Under the pieces are notes generated by a model that searched no databases, was not told the DNA's origin, and saw only the letters and a program-made list of their open reading frames with translations. Source: Lysobacterales bacterium (GTDB lineage: Bacteria > Pseudomonadota > Gammaproteobacteria > Xanthomonadales > Rhodanobacteraceae). From it: a stretch of 64,000 bases of DNA. The stretch is from positions 186,001-250,000 of the forward strand of contig JADKJL010000012.1 in assembly GCA_016721015.1 (NCBI GenBank), read 5' to 3'. Positions 1 to 9,889 of the stretch are shown here, piece by piece; the stretch's first letter is position 1; every line of letters starts with the position of its first letter. A program made the position numbers and the translations under genes.

Positions 1-1
1 A

Positions 2-400
2 GCTGAAACGAATCAGATCGATGCGGATGCATTCACGCTCGCACGCTCGCAATTGGCCCCCGTCGTCATCGCCGCCGACAGCTTGCAGGCGCGCATCGAG
101 GTTTCAACCAACCGCGCTGCAGATGCTGAAGCGGAGCACGATGCCCTCCGTGATTGCGTACTCGAGGCGGAGCAACTCGCCGGGCTCGAATCGGCCGAGG
201 GAGATCGGCAGCGACGCATGGATCTGCAGGTTGAGAAGCTCGCTGCGCGCATGCGCGGAGTCCATGCACCTGCGCCCGACGCCGCTCTTGAACAACTGCT
301 CACGACCTGGATCGACCTCGGATCGCCCGGTGATGCCGATGCCGAACTCGAAGCACGCTTCAAGCGCGCGGTTGCGGGAATGCTCGATACGCTTGGATAG
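2..400 (+). CDS. DUF349 domain-containing protein, C-terminal part
   Basis: The frame is open from the left edge to a TAG at 398-400, so only the last 132 residues are present and the start lies outside the window. The segment reading LAGLESAEGDRQRRMDLQVEKL (in part), followed by a helical, acidic tail ending RFKRAVAGMLDTLG, resembles the C-terminal end of the DUF349 proteins common in Pseudomonas and Xanthomonas, where a leucine/acid-rich stretch precedes RMQLQVQRLA-like residues. The function of these cytoplasmic, coiled-coil-rich proteins is unknown. The assignment rests on a remembered family pattern; the helical composition is visible directly. The gene is followed by almost 900 bp of repeat-rich non-coding DNA, so it is not in an operon with gltB. 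Confidence 0.65.
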   Translation, partial: AETNQIDADAFTLARSQLAPVVIAADSLQARIEVSTNRAADAEAEHDALRDCVLEAEQLAGLESAEGDRQRRMDLQVEKLAARMRGVHAPAPDAALEQLLTTWIDLGSPGDADAELEARFKRAVAGMLDTLG

Positions 401-548
401 CCGTCCTGTCGTTTGTCGGAATGAAGGGTGTATCAATTCAGCGCATCTCCCGCCGGGAGCCTCTCTTGATCACAGCTTTCGGCATCGGTAGACAGATTCT
501 CGGCCCGACGCCTGGACAAGCCGCTGACACGCTTCAGGCGCGATCAGC

Positions 549-1107
549 ATTTCGTGGGAGCGACTTCAGTCGCGATGCGTGGGTTTCAAAACGCCTTGCT
601 CTCGCGTTATGCCTGCCGCAAAACGGCCCGCAAGCTGGAGCATCGCGACTGAAGTCGCTCCCACGAAAAAGCATCGCCGGCACGTGACGAGCCTGCACAG
701 GCGCTGAAGTCTCGCCCCACCAAAAAGTTGTGATCCAGAGGCAGCTCCCGGCGCGCCAAAAAGTTGTGATCCAGAGACAGCTCTCGGCGGAAGAAGGGCT
801 TCTCACGGCTGAGGTTCGGTGCGAATCAGGCACGATGTCGGTATTTCGTGGGAGCGACTTCAGTCGCGATGCGTGGGCTTCAACCCCTGCTCTCGCGCTA
901 TCCTGCCGCAAAGCGGCCCGCAAGCGGGAGCATCGCGACTGAAGTCGCTCATCCCCCGAAGCATCGCCGGCTCGTGACGAGCCTGCGCAGGTATCACTTG
1001 AATGCATGGGTCGCTGAAGTCTCACCACGCCAAAAAGTTGGGATCCAGACACAGCTCCCGGCAGAAGAGGGGCTTCTCACGGTTGAGGTTCGGTGCGAAT
1101 CAGAATC
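549..1107. repeat. Imperfect direct duplication, about 294-bp unit, built on REPIN-like hairpins
   Basis: The segment starting at 549 is repeated at 843 with an offset of 294 bp. Each unit has a REP hairpin, its inverted partner, a GCATCGCCGG segment, and then a CCAAAAAGTTGTGATCCAGA-like segment followed by CTTCTCACGGYTGAGGTTCG. The second unit has drifted by substitutions and small indels. The rest of 401-1288 contains no gene I can support; the short open frames there run through the repeats. Confidence 0.8.
553..665. repeat. REPIN-like pair of inverted REP hairpins
   Basis: CGTGGGAGCGACTTCAGTCG at 553 is mirrored by the reverse complement ending CCCACG at 665, giving a 113-bp unit with two inverted REPs around a spacer of about 60 bp. 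Each REP contains the self-complementary stem GCGAC-TTCA-GTCGC. This is the architecture described for REPINs mobilised by RAYT transposases. The related unit at 847-956 has a degraded right arm. Confidence 0.8.
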
Positions 1108-1288
1108 GAGAAACGGTTTCGAGTGGAACCATTTGGACGTCCAATTAGTTTGACGCATCGCAGCAATTGTGATTGATTGGAGTCATGTCGATCCTCGATC
1201 GATGTCACAGCGACTGGAACCGCCGTGTTGAACTCGTCGGGCAATCCGCCATGGATCGGCATGCCCGGCTTTCACGCAGGATGCTTCA

Positions 1289-4200
1289 ATGACACCGCTG
1301 CAGACCACCGGACTGTACGATCCCGCTTTCGAACACGACAGTTGCGGTTTCGGCTTGATCGCCAACATCGACGGCAAGGCCAGCGCCTGGCTTGTCGCAC
1401 AGGCGTTTGCTGCATTGGCAAAAATGTCGCACCGTGGCGGAGTCAATTCCGATGGCATCACAGGTGATGGTTGCGGCGTACTGATCTATCGCGCCGAAAC
1501 CTGGCTGCGCGCATTGGCCAATGAGGCCTCGATAAAGCCCGCTTCACGCTTCGCCGCCGGCCTGGTTTTCCTCGATCGCGACGACGCCCAGGCCGACCTT
1601 GCGGCGCAACAGTTGGAGCGGTGCCTGCGTGAGGAAGGCGTGGATCCTGCGGGCTGGCGCGACGTGCCAGTGGTTGATGAACCTTGCGGACCACTCGGTC
1701 GCGCCACGCGCCCCCGGATACGCCAGATATTCGTCAACGCCGTTGACGGCATGGACGAGGCCGTGTTCGACCGTGCCCTGTTCCGTGCGCGTCGTCGCAG
1801 TGAACTCGCCCTGGTCGACGACGCGACGTTTTATGTGGTCAGCCTTGCCGCGGCGACGATCGGCTACAAGGCGATGGCCGCTCCGGGTCGCCTTCGCGAT
1901 GTCTTTCCGGATCTGCAGCGGGCAGAACTGGAAAGTGCGGCGGTCACCTTTCATCAACGCTTTTCGACGAATACCTTGCCGAACTGGAAGCTGGCCCAGC
2001 CCTTCCGCATGCTCGCCCACAACGGCGAGATCAATACCATCCGCGCCAACCGCAATTGGGCACAGGCACGTCAGCCGAAACTGCATTCACCGCTGCTCGA
2101 CATTTCCGATATCGGCGACCATGTCAGTCGCACCGGTTCCGATTCGCAAAGCCTCGACAACATGTTCGAGTTGCTGGTCGAAGGTGGCATCGATCTGCTC
2201 GCCACGACGCGCATCCTGGTACCGCCGGCGTGGAGTGCCGACGAAAACCTCGACCAGGATCTCGAAGCCTTCTATCAGTACTACGCCTTGCATACCGAAC
2301 CCTGGGACGGCCCGGCGGGCCTGGTCATGTGCGATGCACGTCATGCCGTATGCGCGCTCGATCGCAATGGCCTGCGTCCGGCACGCTGGTCGCAGAGTGA
2401 CGACGGGCATCTGATCGTCGCTTCCGAGACCGGACTTTGGGATGTGCCTGAGCAGAACATCATCGCCAAGGGCCGGCTCGGCCCCGGCCAGATGCTCGCG
2501 GTGGATCTGCTTGAACATCGCCTGCTCGACAGCGCAGCGATTGATCGTATCAATGCGGCCCGCGCGCCGTATCGTGAGTGGTTGCGCGATGGCGTGATCT
2601 ATCTCGAATCGCATCTGATCGACCCCGCGCTTGCCGCCGAGCCGATGCCGGCGGACATGCTGACGCGCTTCCAGAAACAATTCGCGCTGACCTGCGAGGA
2701 GCGCGACATCGTGCTCAAGACGCTGGCCGAAACTGGCGCCGAAGCGACCGGCTCGATGGGTGACGACACACCGATCGCGGTGATGTCGCAGCAGTCGCGC
2801 TCGCTCTACGATTACTTCCGCCAGGCCTTCGCCCAGGTCACCAACCCGCCAATTGATCCGTTGCGCGAACGCATGGTGATGTCGTTGGTCTCGCAGATTG
2901 GTCTGGAAGGCAATCTGTTTGATCTGTCGGCCGACAGCGCACGCCAGGTCCTGCTCAGTTCGCCCGTGCTCTCGCAACGCAAGCTGCGCCAGTTGCTCGC
3001 CCTGCCGCATCTGGTCGATCACCAGGTTCGCATCGATCTCTACTACGACGAGGAAGTCGGCTTGAAGTCTGCCTTGCAGGCAATCTGCCAGCTGGCAGAA
3101 GATGCCGTGCGCGCTGGCGCGGCGATGGTATTGCTGTCCGATCGCTATCCGCAGCCGGGCCTTACCCAGATCCACGCCCTGCTCGCGACCGGCGCGATCC
3201 ACGCCCATCTGACCCGCCAGCAACTGCGCTGCGACTGCAATCTGCTGGTCGAAACCGGCACCGCACGTGATGCGCATCATTTCGCCTGCCTGATCGGCTT
3301 CGGTGCGACGGCGGTGTATCCGTTTCTTTCCTACCAGACCCTGTTCGCGATGAACCAGCGCGGCGAAATCAAGGGTGGCGAAAGCGAAACCGTGCACGAG
3401 ATTGGCCGCACCTATCGCCACGGCATTCGCAAGGGCCTGCTCAAGATCCTCTCCAAGATGGGCATCTCGACCATCGCCGGTTACCGCGGTGCGCAATTGT
3501 TCGAGATCATCGGACTCGATCGCGAAGTGGTCGACATGTGTTTTCCAGGCACACCGTCGCGCATCAGCGGTGCCGGTTTTGTCGACATCGAAAACGAATA
3601 CCGTGCGCAACTTGCGTGCTCGCGCAATCCCAACTACACCCTGCCCGCCGGCGGCCTGCTCAAGGCGCTGCCGGATGGCGAATACCACATGTACAACCCG
3701 GGCGTGGTCGGCCATCTGCAAACCGCGGTTCGCACCGGCGATGCGCGCCATTACCGCAAGTATGCCGAGGCGGTGAATACGCGCCCGCCATCGACCTTGC
3801 GCGACCTGCTCGCCCTCAGCGAGGACACGACCGCGATTCCTCTTGACCAGGTCGAGACACGTGAAGTCGTGCTCAAGCGTTTCGACTCGGCCGGCATGTC
3901 ACTCGGCGCACTTTCACCGGAGGCGCACGAAGCGCTGGCGATCGGCATGAACCGGCTCGGCGCACGCTCGAACTCGGGCGAAGGTGGCGAGGATCCGCTC
4001 CGCTACGGCACCGAGAAGACGTCGAAGATCAAGCAGGTCGCCTCGGGCCGCTTTGGTGTCACCGCCGCCTACCTGGCCAGCGCCGAGGTGTTGCAGATCA
4101 AGATTGCGCAAGGCGCCAAACCGGGCGAAGGCGGCCAGCTGCCCGGCGACAAGGTCAATGGCCTGATCGCGCGCCTGCGCTATGCAAAACCCGGTATCGG

Positions 4201-5752
4201 GCTGATCTCGCCGCCGCCACATCACGATATCTATTCCATCGAGGATCTGACCGAACTCATCCACGATCTGCGCGAAGTCAATCCGCGTGCGCTGGTCTCG
4301 GTGAAGCTGGTTTCGCATGCCGGAGTGGGCACCATCGCTGCCGGCGTGGTCAAGGCGGGTGCCGACCTGATCACTATCTCCGGCCACGATGGTGGCACCG
4401 GCGCGAGTCCGATCAGCTCGATCCGCTATGCCGGCACACCGTGGGAAATGGGCCTGTCCGAAACCCATCAGACCCTGGTCATGAACGGACTGCGCGAACG
4501 CGTCATCGTGCAGACCGATGGCGGATTGAAAACCGGGCTGGATGTGATCAAGGCCGCGATCCTCGGCGCCGATTCGTTTGGCTTCGGTACCGGCCCGATG
4601 GTTGCACTCGGCTGCAAATATCTGCGCATCTGCCATCTCAATTCCTGCGCGACCGGCATCGCCACGCAGAACGACATCCTGCGGCGCGAGCATTTCATCG
4701 GCGCACCGGAGATGGTCCAGCATTTCTTCCAGTTCATTGCCGATGACGTGCGCGAAAGACTGGCCACACTTGGCATGCGCTCCTTGCATCAATTGGTCGG
4801 CCGCACCGATCTGTTGCACATCCTGCCCGGCATCACCGCCAAGCAGGCCAAGCTTGACCTCAGCAGCCTGCTCTTCCGCGCCGATGCGACGGGCCTCTCG
4901 AACTACGTGTGCGTGGCCGGCCCGCTGGCGCCGGGTGCGACCGAGCTCGCGCTGGCCACCACACGCGATACCCGCGAAGCCGTTGCCAATCGTGCGGGCG
5001 GAACTTTCCGCTACGCGATCAGCAATGTCGATCGCGCGATCGGGGCACGACTTTCGGGTGAGATTGCCCGGGCGCATGGCGACCAGGGCATGCTCGACGC
5101 GCCCATCACGCTCGATCTGGAAGGCTCGGCCGGACAGAGTTTCGGCGCCTGGAATGTCGGCGGCCTCAATCTGGTTTTGACCGGTGAGGCCAACGATGGT
5201 GTCGGCAAGGGCATGACCGGCGGGCGCATCGTCGTGCGTCCGGCATCCGGGGTGAAGTTCGTCGCGCATGAATCGAGCATCATCGGCAACACCTGCCTTT
5301 ACGGCGCCACCGGCGGTGAACTGTATGCCGCAGGTCGTGCCGGCGAACGCTTCGCCGTGCGCAATTCAGGCGCGATCGCGGTGGTCGAAGGGCTCGGTGA
5401 CCACGGCTGCGAATACATGACCGGCGGCACCGTCGCCGTGCTCGGTCGCAGTGGCCTCAACTTTGGTGCGGGCATGACCGGCGGCTTCGCCTACGTGCTC
5501 GATCTCGAGCGCGACTTCTTCGACCGCTACAACCACGAGCTGGTCGACATCAACCGTATCTCGCTCGAAGGCATGGAGAACCACCTGCAACATCTGCGCG
5601 CGCTGATGCAGGCGCATATCGAAGCCACCGGCAGCGCCTGGACACGCCAGTTGTTCGGCGATTTCCGCGATGTCCTGCACAAGGTCTGGCTGGTCAAGCC
5701 GAAAGCGGCAAGCCTCGCCGCGCTGTCCGCCGAACTGCGGGAGGCGGCATGA
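1289..5752 (+). CDS. gltB: Glutamate synthase (NADPH), large subunit
   Basis: This 1487-aa protein is the alpha subunit of GOGAT. It hydrolyses glutamine to glutamate and ammonia, then transfers the ammonia through an internal tunnel to 2-oxoglutarate, giving a second glutamate, in the cytoplasm. The N-terminus carries the class II amidotransferase nucleophile in HDSCGFG (Cys19), which implies removal of an 18-residue propeptide. A central domain and the FMN-binding synthase barrel (ISGHDGGTGASP) follow. The 3Fe-4S cluster cysteines lie in CKYLRICHLNSC. The end is a Gly-rich GXGXG beta-helix (TGEANDGVGKGMTGG). The length fits bacterial GltB. The ATG at 1289 has an AGGA 7 bases upstream. The stop overlaps the start of gltD as ATGA, indicating translational coupling. 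Confidence 0.98.
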   Translation: MTPLQTTGLYDPAFEHDSCGFGLIANIDGKASAWLVAQAFAALAKMSHRGGVNSDGITGDGCGVLIYRAETWLRALANEASIKPASRFAAGLVFLDRDDAQADLAAQQLERCLREEGVDPAGWRDVPVVDEPCGPLGRATRPRIRQIFVNAVDGMDEAVFDRALFRARRRSELALVDDATFYVVSLAAATIGYKAMAAPGRLRDVFPDLQRAELESAAVTFHQRFSTNTLPNWKLAQPFRMLAHNGEINTIRANRNWAQARQPKLHSPLLDISDIGDHVSRTGSDSQSLDNMFELLVEGGIDLLATTRILVPPAWSADENLDQDLEAFYQYYALHTEPWDGPAGLVMCDARHAVCALDRNGLRPARWSQSDDGHLIVASETGLWDVPEQNIIAKGRLGPGQMLAVDLLEHRLLDSAAIDRINAARAPYREWLRDGVIYLESHLIDPALAAEPMPADMLTRFQKQFALTCEERDIVLKTLAETGAEATGSMGDDTPIAVMSQQSRSLYDYFRQAFAQVTNPPIDPLRERMVMSLVSQIGLEGNLFDLSADSARQVLLSSPVLSQRKLRQLLALPHLVDHQVRIDLYYDEEVGLKSALQAICQLAEDAVRAGAAMVLLSDRYPQPGLTQIHALLATGAIHAHLTRQQLRCDCNLLVETGTARDAHHFACLIGFGATAVYPFLSYQTLFAMNQRGEIKGGESETVHEIGRTYRHGIRKGLLKILSKMGISTIAGYRGAQLFEIIGLDREVVDMCFPGTPSRISGAGFVDIENEYRAQLACSRNPNYTLPAGGLLKALPDGEYHMYNPGVVGHLQTAVRTGDARHYRKYAEAVNTRPPSTLRDLLALSEDTTAIPLDQVETREVVLKRFDSAGMSLGALSPEAHEALAIGMNRLGARSNSGEGGEDPLRYGTEKTSKIKQVASGRFGVTAAYLASAEVLQIKIAQGAKPGEGGQLPGDKVNGLIARLRYAKPGIGLISPPPHHDIYSIEDLTELIHDLREVNPRALVSVKLVSHAGVGTIAAGVVKAGADLITISGHDGGTGASPISSIRYAGTPWEMGLSETHQTLVMNGLRERVIVQTDGGLKTGLDVIKAAILGADSFGFGTGPMVALGCKYLRICHLNSCATGIATQNDILRREHFIGAPEMVQHFFQFIADDVRERLATLGMRSLHQLVGRTDLLHILPGITAKQAKLDLSSLLFRADATGLSNYVCVAGPLAPGATELALATTRDTREAVANRAGGTFRYAISNVDRAIGARLSGEIARAHGDQGMLDAPITLDLEGSAGQSFGAWNVGGLNLVLTGEANDGVGKGMTGGRIVVRPASGVKFVAHESSIIGNTCLYGATGGELYAAGRAGERFAVRNSGAIAVVEGLGDHGCEYMTGGTVAVLGRSGLNFGAGMTGGFAYVLDLERDFFDRYNHELVDINRISLEGMENHLQHLRALMQAHIEATGSAWTRQLFGDFRDVLHKVWLVKPKAASLAALSAELREAA

Positions 5753-7158
5753 GCGATCGTCCGTTTCCGTTCCTCAAGTTTCCCCGCGCCCTGCCCACGG
5801 AAATCCGCATTCCGATCCGCATCGTCAACTTCAACGAAATCCATGCCGATTTCGTCGGCAGCGAGCGCGTTGACCAGGCCTCGCGCTGCATCGATTGCGG
5901 CAATCCGTATTGCTCGTGGGGCTGCCCGCTTGGCAACCGCATTCCGCAATGGCTGAAACTCGCCCGCGAAGGTCGCGTCGAGGATGCCGCCACGCTGATG
6001 CATGAAACCAATCCGCTGCCCGAGATCTGCGGTCGGGTCTGTCCACATGATCGCCTGTGCGAAGGTGTCTGCACGCTTGAGGAAGGCTTCGGTGCGGTCA
6101 GCATTGGCGCGATCGAGCGCTCGATCACCGACGAGGCGATCCGGCGCGGCTGGCGTCCGCCCGAAGCATCACGCAAGACGGACAAACGCGTCGCCATCAT
6201 CGGCGCAGGTCCGGCCGGACTCTCCGCCGCTGATCGGCTGGCGCGTGCCGGGGTCAGTGCCGACGTGTTTGACCGCTACGAGGAAATCGGTGGGCTGCTG
6301 ACCTTCGGCATTCCTTCCTTCAAGCTGGAAAAAGACATCGTGCAGATGCGCCGACGCGTGCTCGAAGAGCAAGGCGTGCGCTTCCATCTCGGTATCGAGG
6401 TCGGTCGCGACATCGCTTTCGCCAAGCTCGTCGAGGACTTTGATGCGGTGTTCATGGCAACCGGCGCCTACACCACCGTCGATGCGCAATTGCAGGGGCA
6501 GGATATGTCGGGCGTGATCGTCGCCCTGCCCTTCCTGATCGCCAATGCGCGCCATCAACTGGGCACGGCAACCGCAGATGATGTCCTGCCAGAGCTCAAG
6601 GGCAAGCGCGTCGTCGTCCTCGGTGGCGGTGACACCGCGATGGATTGCGTGCGCACCTCGGTTCGCCTCGGTGCCGAGCGGGTCACCTGCGTCTACCGTC
6701 GCGACGAGGAAAACATGCCCGGCTCGCGCAAGGAAGTGAAGAACGCGCGTGACGAAGGCGTGATCTTCCGCTTCCTTGCGCAACCGCTGGCCATCGTTGG
6801 CGATGGCTTCGTCGACGGTGTCGAGATCGCCGACACCGAACTGATCGCCGATGGCGACGGACGCGCACGTGCCGAACTCGTCGCTGACAGTGCGCAAACG
6901 ATTCCTGCCGACATCGTGATTCTCTCGTTTGGTTTTCTCGCCAGCCCGCCGGATTGGTGTGCCAGTGCCGGAATCGAAGTCGAAAAGAACGGACGACTAA
7001 AGGTTGGCGGCCCAACGCGCCTGCCATTGCAAACCGCGCACCCGAAGGTATTCGCAGGCGGCGACAACGTGCGCGGTGCCGATCTGGTTGTCCGCGCCGT
7101 GCTCGATGGACGCGAGGCTGCGCGCTCGATCCTGAGCCAGTTGGGTGTGGTTGCCTGA
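5749..7158 (+). CDS. gltD: Glutamate synthase (NADPH), small subunit
   Basis: The 469-aa beta subunit oxidises NADPH through FAD and passes electrons via 4Fe-4S clusters to GltB. Two cysteine clusters are visible in the N-terminal 110 residues (CIDCGNPYCSWGC and CGRVCPHDRLCEGVC). They are followed by an FAD Rossmann motif (IIGAGPAGLSAADRLARAG, about residue 147) and an NADPH-binding motif (VVLGGGDTAMDC). The C-terminus has the FAD-contacting segment FAGGDNVRGADLVVRAVLDG. The start codon overlaps the gltB stop by the ATGA arrangement, so the two subunits are probably made in coupled amounts. Length and motifs are normal for the family. Confidence 0.98.
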   Translation: MSDRPFPFLKFPRALPTEIRIPIRIVNFNEIHADFVGSERVDQASRCIDCGNPYCSWGCPLGNRIPQWLKLAREGRVEDAATLMHETNPLPEICGRVCPHDRLCEGVCTLEEGFGAVSIGAIERSITDEAIRRGWRPPEASRKTDKRVAIIGAGPAGLSAADRLARAGVSADVFDRYEEIGGLLTFGIPSFKLEKDIVQMRRRVLEEQGVRFHLGIEVGRDIAFAKLVEDFDAVFMATGAYTTVDAQLQGQDMSGVIVALPFLIANARHQLGTATADDVLPELKGKRVVVLGGGDTAMDCVRTSVRLGAERVTCVYRRDEENMPGSRKEVKNARDEGVIFRFLAQPLAIVGDGFVDGVEIADTELIADGDGRARAELVADSAQTIPADIVILSFGFLASPPDWCASAGIEVEKNGRLKVGGPTRLPLQTAHPKVFAGGDNVRGADLVVRAVLDGREAARSILSQLGVVA

Positions 7159-7189
7159 CTGGGGACTATTAACCGGTTACCCTTTGCCG

Positions 7190-7849
7190 ATGACCCGCAT
7201 CCTCGTCGCCGATGATCATCCGCTGTTCCGGCTCGCCCTCGTGCAGGCGGTTGGCAGCCTCGAAGACGACATCGAGATCGTCGAAGCCGACGGCCTCGAC
7301 TCCGCACGCGAAGTGCTCGGCAGTCGACGCGACATCGATCTGGTTCTGCTCGACCTGCACATGCCCGGCAGTCACGGCCTGATGGGTCTGGTCCGCCTGC
7401 GCAGCGAATTTCCATCGGTCGCGGTAGTCATGATCTCGGCCAATGACGATCCGCTGGTCATGCGCCGCGCCTTGACCTACGGCGCTTCGGGCTTCATTCC
7501 GAAGCGCAGCAGCATCACCGCGATCCAGGCCATGCTGCGTGCCGTGATTGCCTGCGAGGATCCACCCCACTCACCGATGCTTGATCGCCACAACAGCGAA
7601 GCCGCCCAGGATCGCGAACTGGCAACCCGTCTGGCAAGCTTGAGTCCGCAACAATTGCGCGTGCTGACGCTGGTGGCCGAGGGCCTCCTCAACAAGCAGA
7701 TCGCCGACCGCCTCGATATCCAGGAGCGCACGGTCAAGGCACACATGAGCGCGGTCTTCGAACGACTCGATGTGCGCAATCGAACCCAGGCCAGCACCTT
7801 GCTGCGTTCGCTCGAAATTGCCGACCCATCGCGCACGATCAGCGACTGA
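7190..7849 (+). CDS. NarL/FixJ-family response regulator
   Basis: The 219-aa protein has an N-terminal receiver domain (ILVADDHPLFR acidic pocket; phosphoacceptor Asp in LVLLDLHMPG; conserved Lys in GFIPKRSS) and a C-terminal LuxR-type HTH (LSPQQLRVLTLVAEGLLNKQIADRL, in part, then ERTVKAHMSAVFERL). It should bind DNA after phosphorylation. A longer frame begins at 7145 inside gltD, but the protein from ATG 7190 begins MTRILVADDHP exactly where family members start, so I use that start. No histidine kinase lies next to it, so its sensor is unlinked (orphan regulator). It lies only 31 bp after gltD in the same direction and might be co-transcribed. Confidence 0.93.
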   Translation: MTRILVADDHPLFRLALVQAVGSLEDDIEIVEADGLDSAREVLGSRRDIDLVLLDLHMPGSHGLMGLVRLRSEFPSVAVVMISANDDPLVMRRALTYGASGFIPKRSSITAIQAMLRAVIACEDPPHSPMLDRHNSEAAQDRELATRLASLSPQQLRVLTLVAEGLLNKQIADRLDIQERTVKAHMSAVFERLDVRNRTQASTLLRSLEIADPSRTISD

Positions 7850-8035
7850 GTGCAACCTCGATCGTACTGCCGCCGGGTTCACACAGCCAATAACGAAGCT
7901 CCGAATTGCCCCAGACGTTCGACGGTGATTCGGGAGCCGTCTCCTGAACACGGCATTTCGGCGCAGTGGGACTTCAGCAGCCTGCGAATTCAAATTTTTC
8001 TGACGCGGGTACCCGGGATCCCGCCGATGCCGCTT

Positions 8036-8240
8036 CGTGGGAGCGGCTTCAGCCGCGATGCTGTTGATTCGACCTGCAAATGCATCAACTCAGCGCTTCG
8101 CCCGCTAGTGGGAAAAGGAACAACTCCATTTAATACTATGTACAAGCAAAATCAATAGCGCGTTAGCCGCTTTGCGCGAGGGATACCGCGAGAGCAAGAA
8201 GCGTGAAAATCCTGGCATCGCGACTGAAGTCGCTCCCACG
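8036..8240. repeat. REPIN-like element, copy 1 (205 bp)
   Basis: The left end is CGTGGGAGCGGCTTCAGCCG and the right end is the inverse complement of the other REP variant (CGACTGAAGTCGCTCCCACG). The interior, GATTCGACCTGCAAATGCAT and onward, is shared with the copy at 8371. The left hairpin has G-C where the right has A-T at the same stem position (GCGGC/GCCGC versus GCGAC/GTCGC), a compensatory change that supports selection for the hairpin. The stretch 7850-8616 otherwise holds no gene. Confidence 0.8.
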
Positions 8241-8370
8241 AAATACTGACATCACGCTGGTAGCCTGCCTTGGGCTTGCCCGCGCGCCGCGGCGACAAGC
8301 AGATATCTGCTGGCAGGAAATCTGTTGCCAGACTATACGTAGGTGTAAATGGGAACCGCTGATGCCGTTT

Positions 8371-8575
8371 CGTGGGAGCGGCTTCAGCCGCGATGCTGTT
8401 GATTCGACCTGCAAATGCATCAACTCAGCGCTTCGCCCGCTGGCGGGAAAAGGAACAGATCCATTTAATACTATTTACATGCAAAATCAATAGCGTGTGA
8501 GCCGCTTTGCGCCAAGGATACCGCGAGAGCAAGATGCATGAAAATCCTGGCATCGCGACTGAAGTCGCTCCCACG
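8371..8575. repeat. REPIN-like element, copy 2 (205 bp)
   Basis: This is a second copy of the element at 8036-8240, in direct orientation with a constant offset of 335 bp and only a few substitutions. It ends 42 bp downstream of the stop of the minus-strand M28 peptidase gene. The 130 bp between the two copies are unique. Confidence 0.8.
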
Positions 8576-8616
8576 AAACACTGAAAGATCAACGTCGACT
8601 CCAATTGACGCAGTAC

Positions 8617-9889
8617 TCAATTCTCGAAGCCTGAACCAAAGATCCGGTCTGACCCCTCCTCCGACAACTCCGCCAGCCAGGCCAGGCCAAGACGCGTGAA
8701 TTTCCGCGCATGCTCGGCCTGGCTTCCACTGTTGGCCCAGGTGTCGAGTGACCAGTGGATCCAGGGATTGTCTTCGCCAAACTTCGCCTCGAACGGGAAC
8801 GAAGCCGCGTAGCCGCGCTGTGTCCATGACGCATGATCCGAACAGCCGTAGCCGCATAGGCTGTGTGCCACCAGCAGGTCGGGCAGATAGGTCGCGGCCA
8901 GCTGCGCCACGAACGCATTCTGCTGGGCGTCCGTGTAGTCGTCGATGATGTAGATATCGGCGATTGAACCGTTGTAGTTGGTCATGTCCAACTGCAAGAC
9001 GCCAACCACATCACGCTGGTTGTTGGCGTAGTCGGTGGCCAGGAAACCCGAACCATAGAGTCCGGAATTCCTCGCCTGAATAGGCCATCAGGTGAATACT
9101 GCGCTGGGGCTGGAAACCGTGTGTCACTATCGCACGCAGGATTTCACTGAGTCCGGCCACACCCGACGCATCATCATCGGCTCCCGGTGCCCGCGCATTG
9201 CTGTGCGTAGCGCCACCACGGTCATTCCAGTTGACCGAATCAAGATGTGCGCCGAGCACGAGGATTTGGGCGGACAGATCCGTGCCGTCAATGCTCAACA
9301 CCACGCTTGGCATGGCATCGGTGCCGCGGTACACCTTGGCGACATGAATATCGCTGCGATCGGCCGCAATCGCCTGCCACTGCGTCACCAGCCAGTCCGC
9401 GGCCTCGGCGCCATGCAATCCGTTGTAATAGCGATTCTGGAATGCGGACAAGGTCTGGATATCGGCACCGATGCGACTGTCGGAGACATCCGCAAGCATC
9501 GGCAGCACGCGCACTTGCTGGTCGATGGCATAGCCCGGCCGAGTGGGCGTGATCGCCAGGCTTGGAGGCTCCAGCCAGGACAGCGTATCAACCAGCGAAG
9601 CGTGCGCGACAAAACCGCCACAGTGATGCAGATCGCGGTGCACGGCACCCGCCAGGGCATCGCGCTCCTCCAGACTCGCGTGGACAACATGCACGAGTTC
9701 GGGCGCCACACCGGGCATGCCGCGGTGTTCGATCTCGCGTGAGGCCTGCACCTGGATCTGGGGATTGATTTGCTGCAGCAGCCGGTACGCCTGGTCGCCG
9801 AGCGATAGCCAGACACGGTCCGGCGCAGCCGCGTGGGCCGTGCCGAGGCAGAAAAGAGTGGCGGAAAGTGCCGCAACGCATATCTTCAT
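8617..9889 (-). pseudogene. Secreted M28 zinc aminopeptidase, interrupted by a frameshift
   Basis: Two adjacent frames make one protein of about 423 aa. The first part, from the ATG at 9889, has a signal peptide (MKICVAALSATLFCLGTAHA) and the M28 metal motifs LGAHLDSV, GADDDASGV and YSGEEF. The frame then shifts at about 9064 in the string GGAATTCC read on the minus strand. Removing one base restores GLYGSGFLATDYANNQ and joins the second part, which has QLDMTNYNG and CGYGCSDHASW with the last zinc histidine. Members remove N-terminal residues from peptides outside the cytoplasm. The protein ends DRIFGSGFEN, the tail shared with many secreted proteins here. The frameshift may be a real mutation or a one-base sequence error. 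A frame starting at 9991 only adds residues before the signal peptide. Confidence 0.85.

Noticed and set aside
2087..3751. 554-codon open frame antisense to gltB
   Set aside because: It is a GC-rich shadow of gltB with no domain of its own; gltB is intact and certain.
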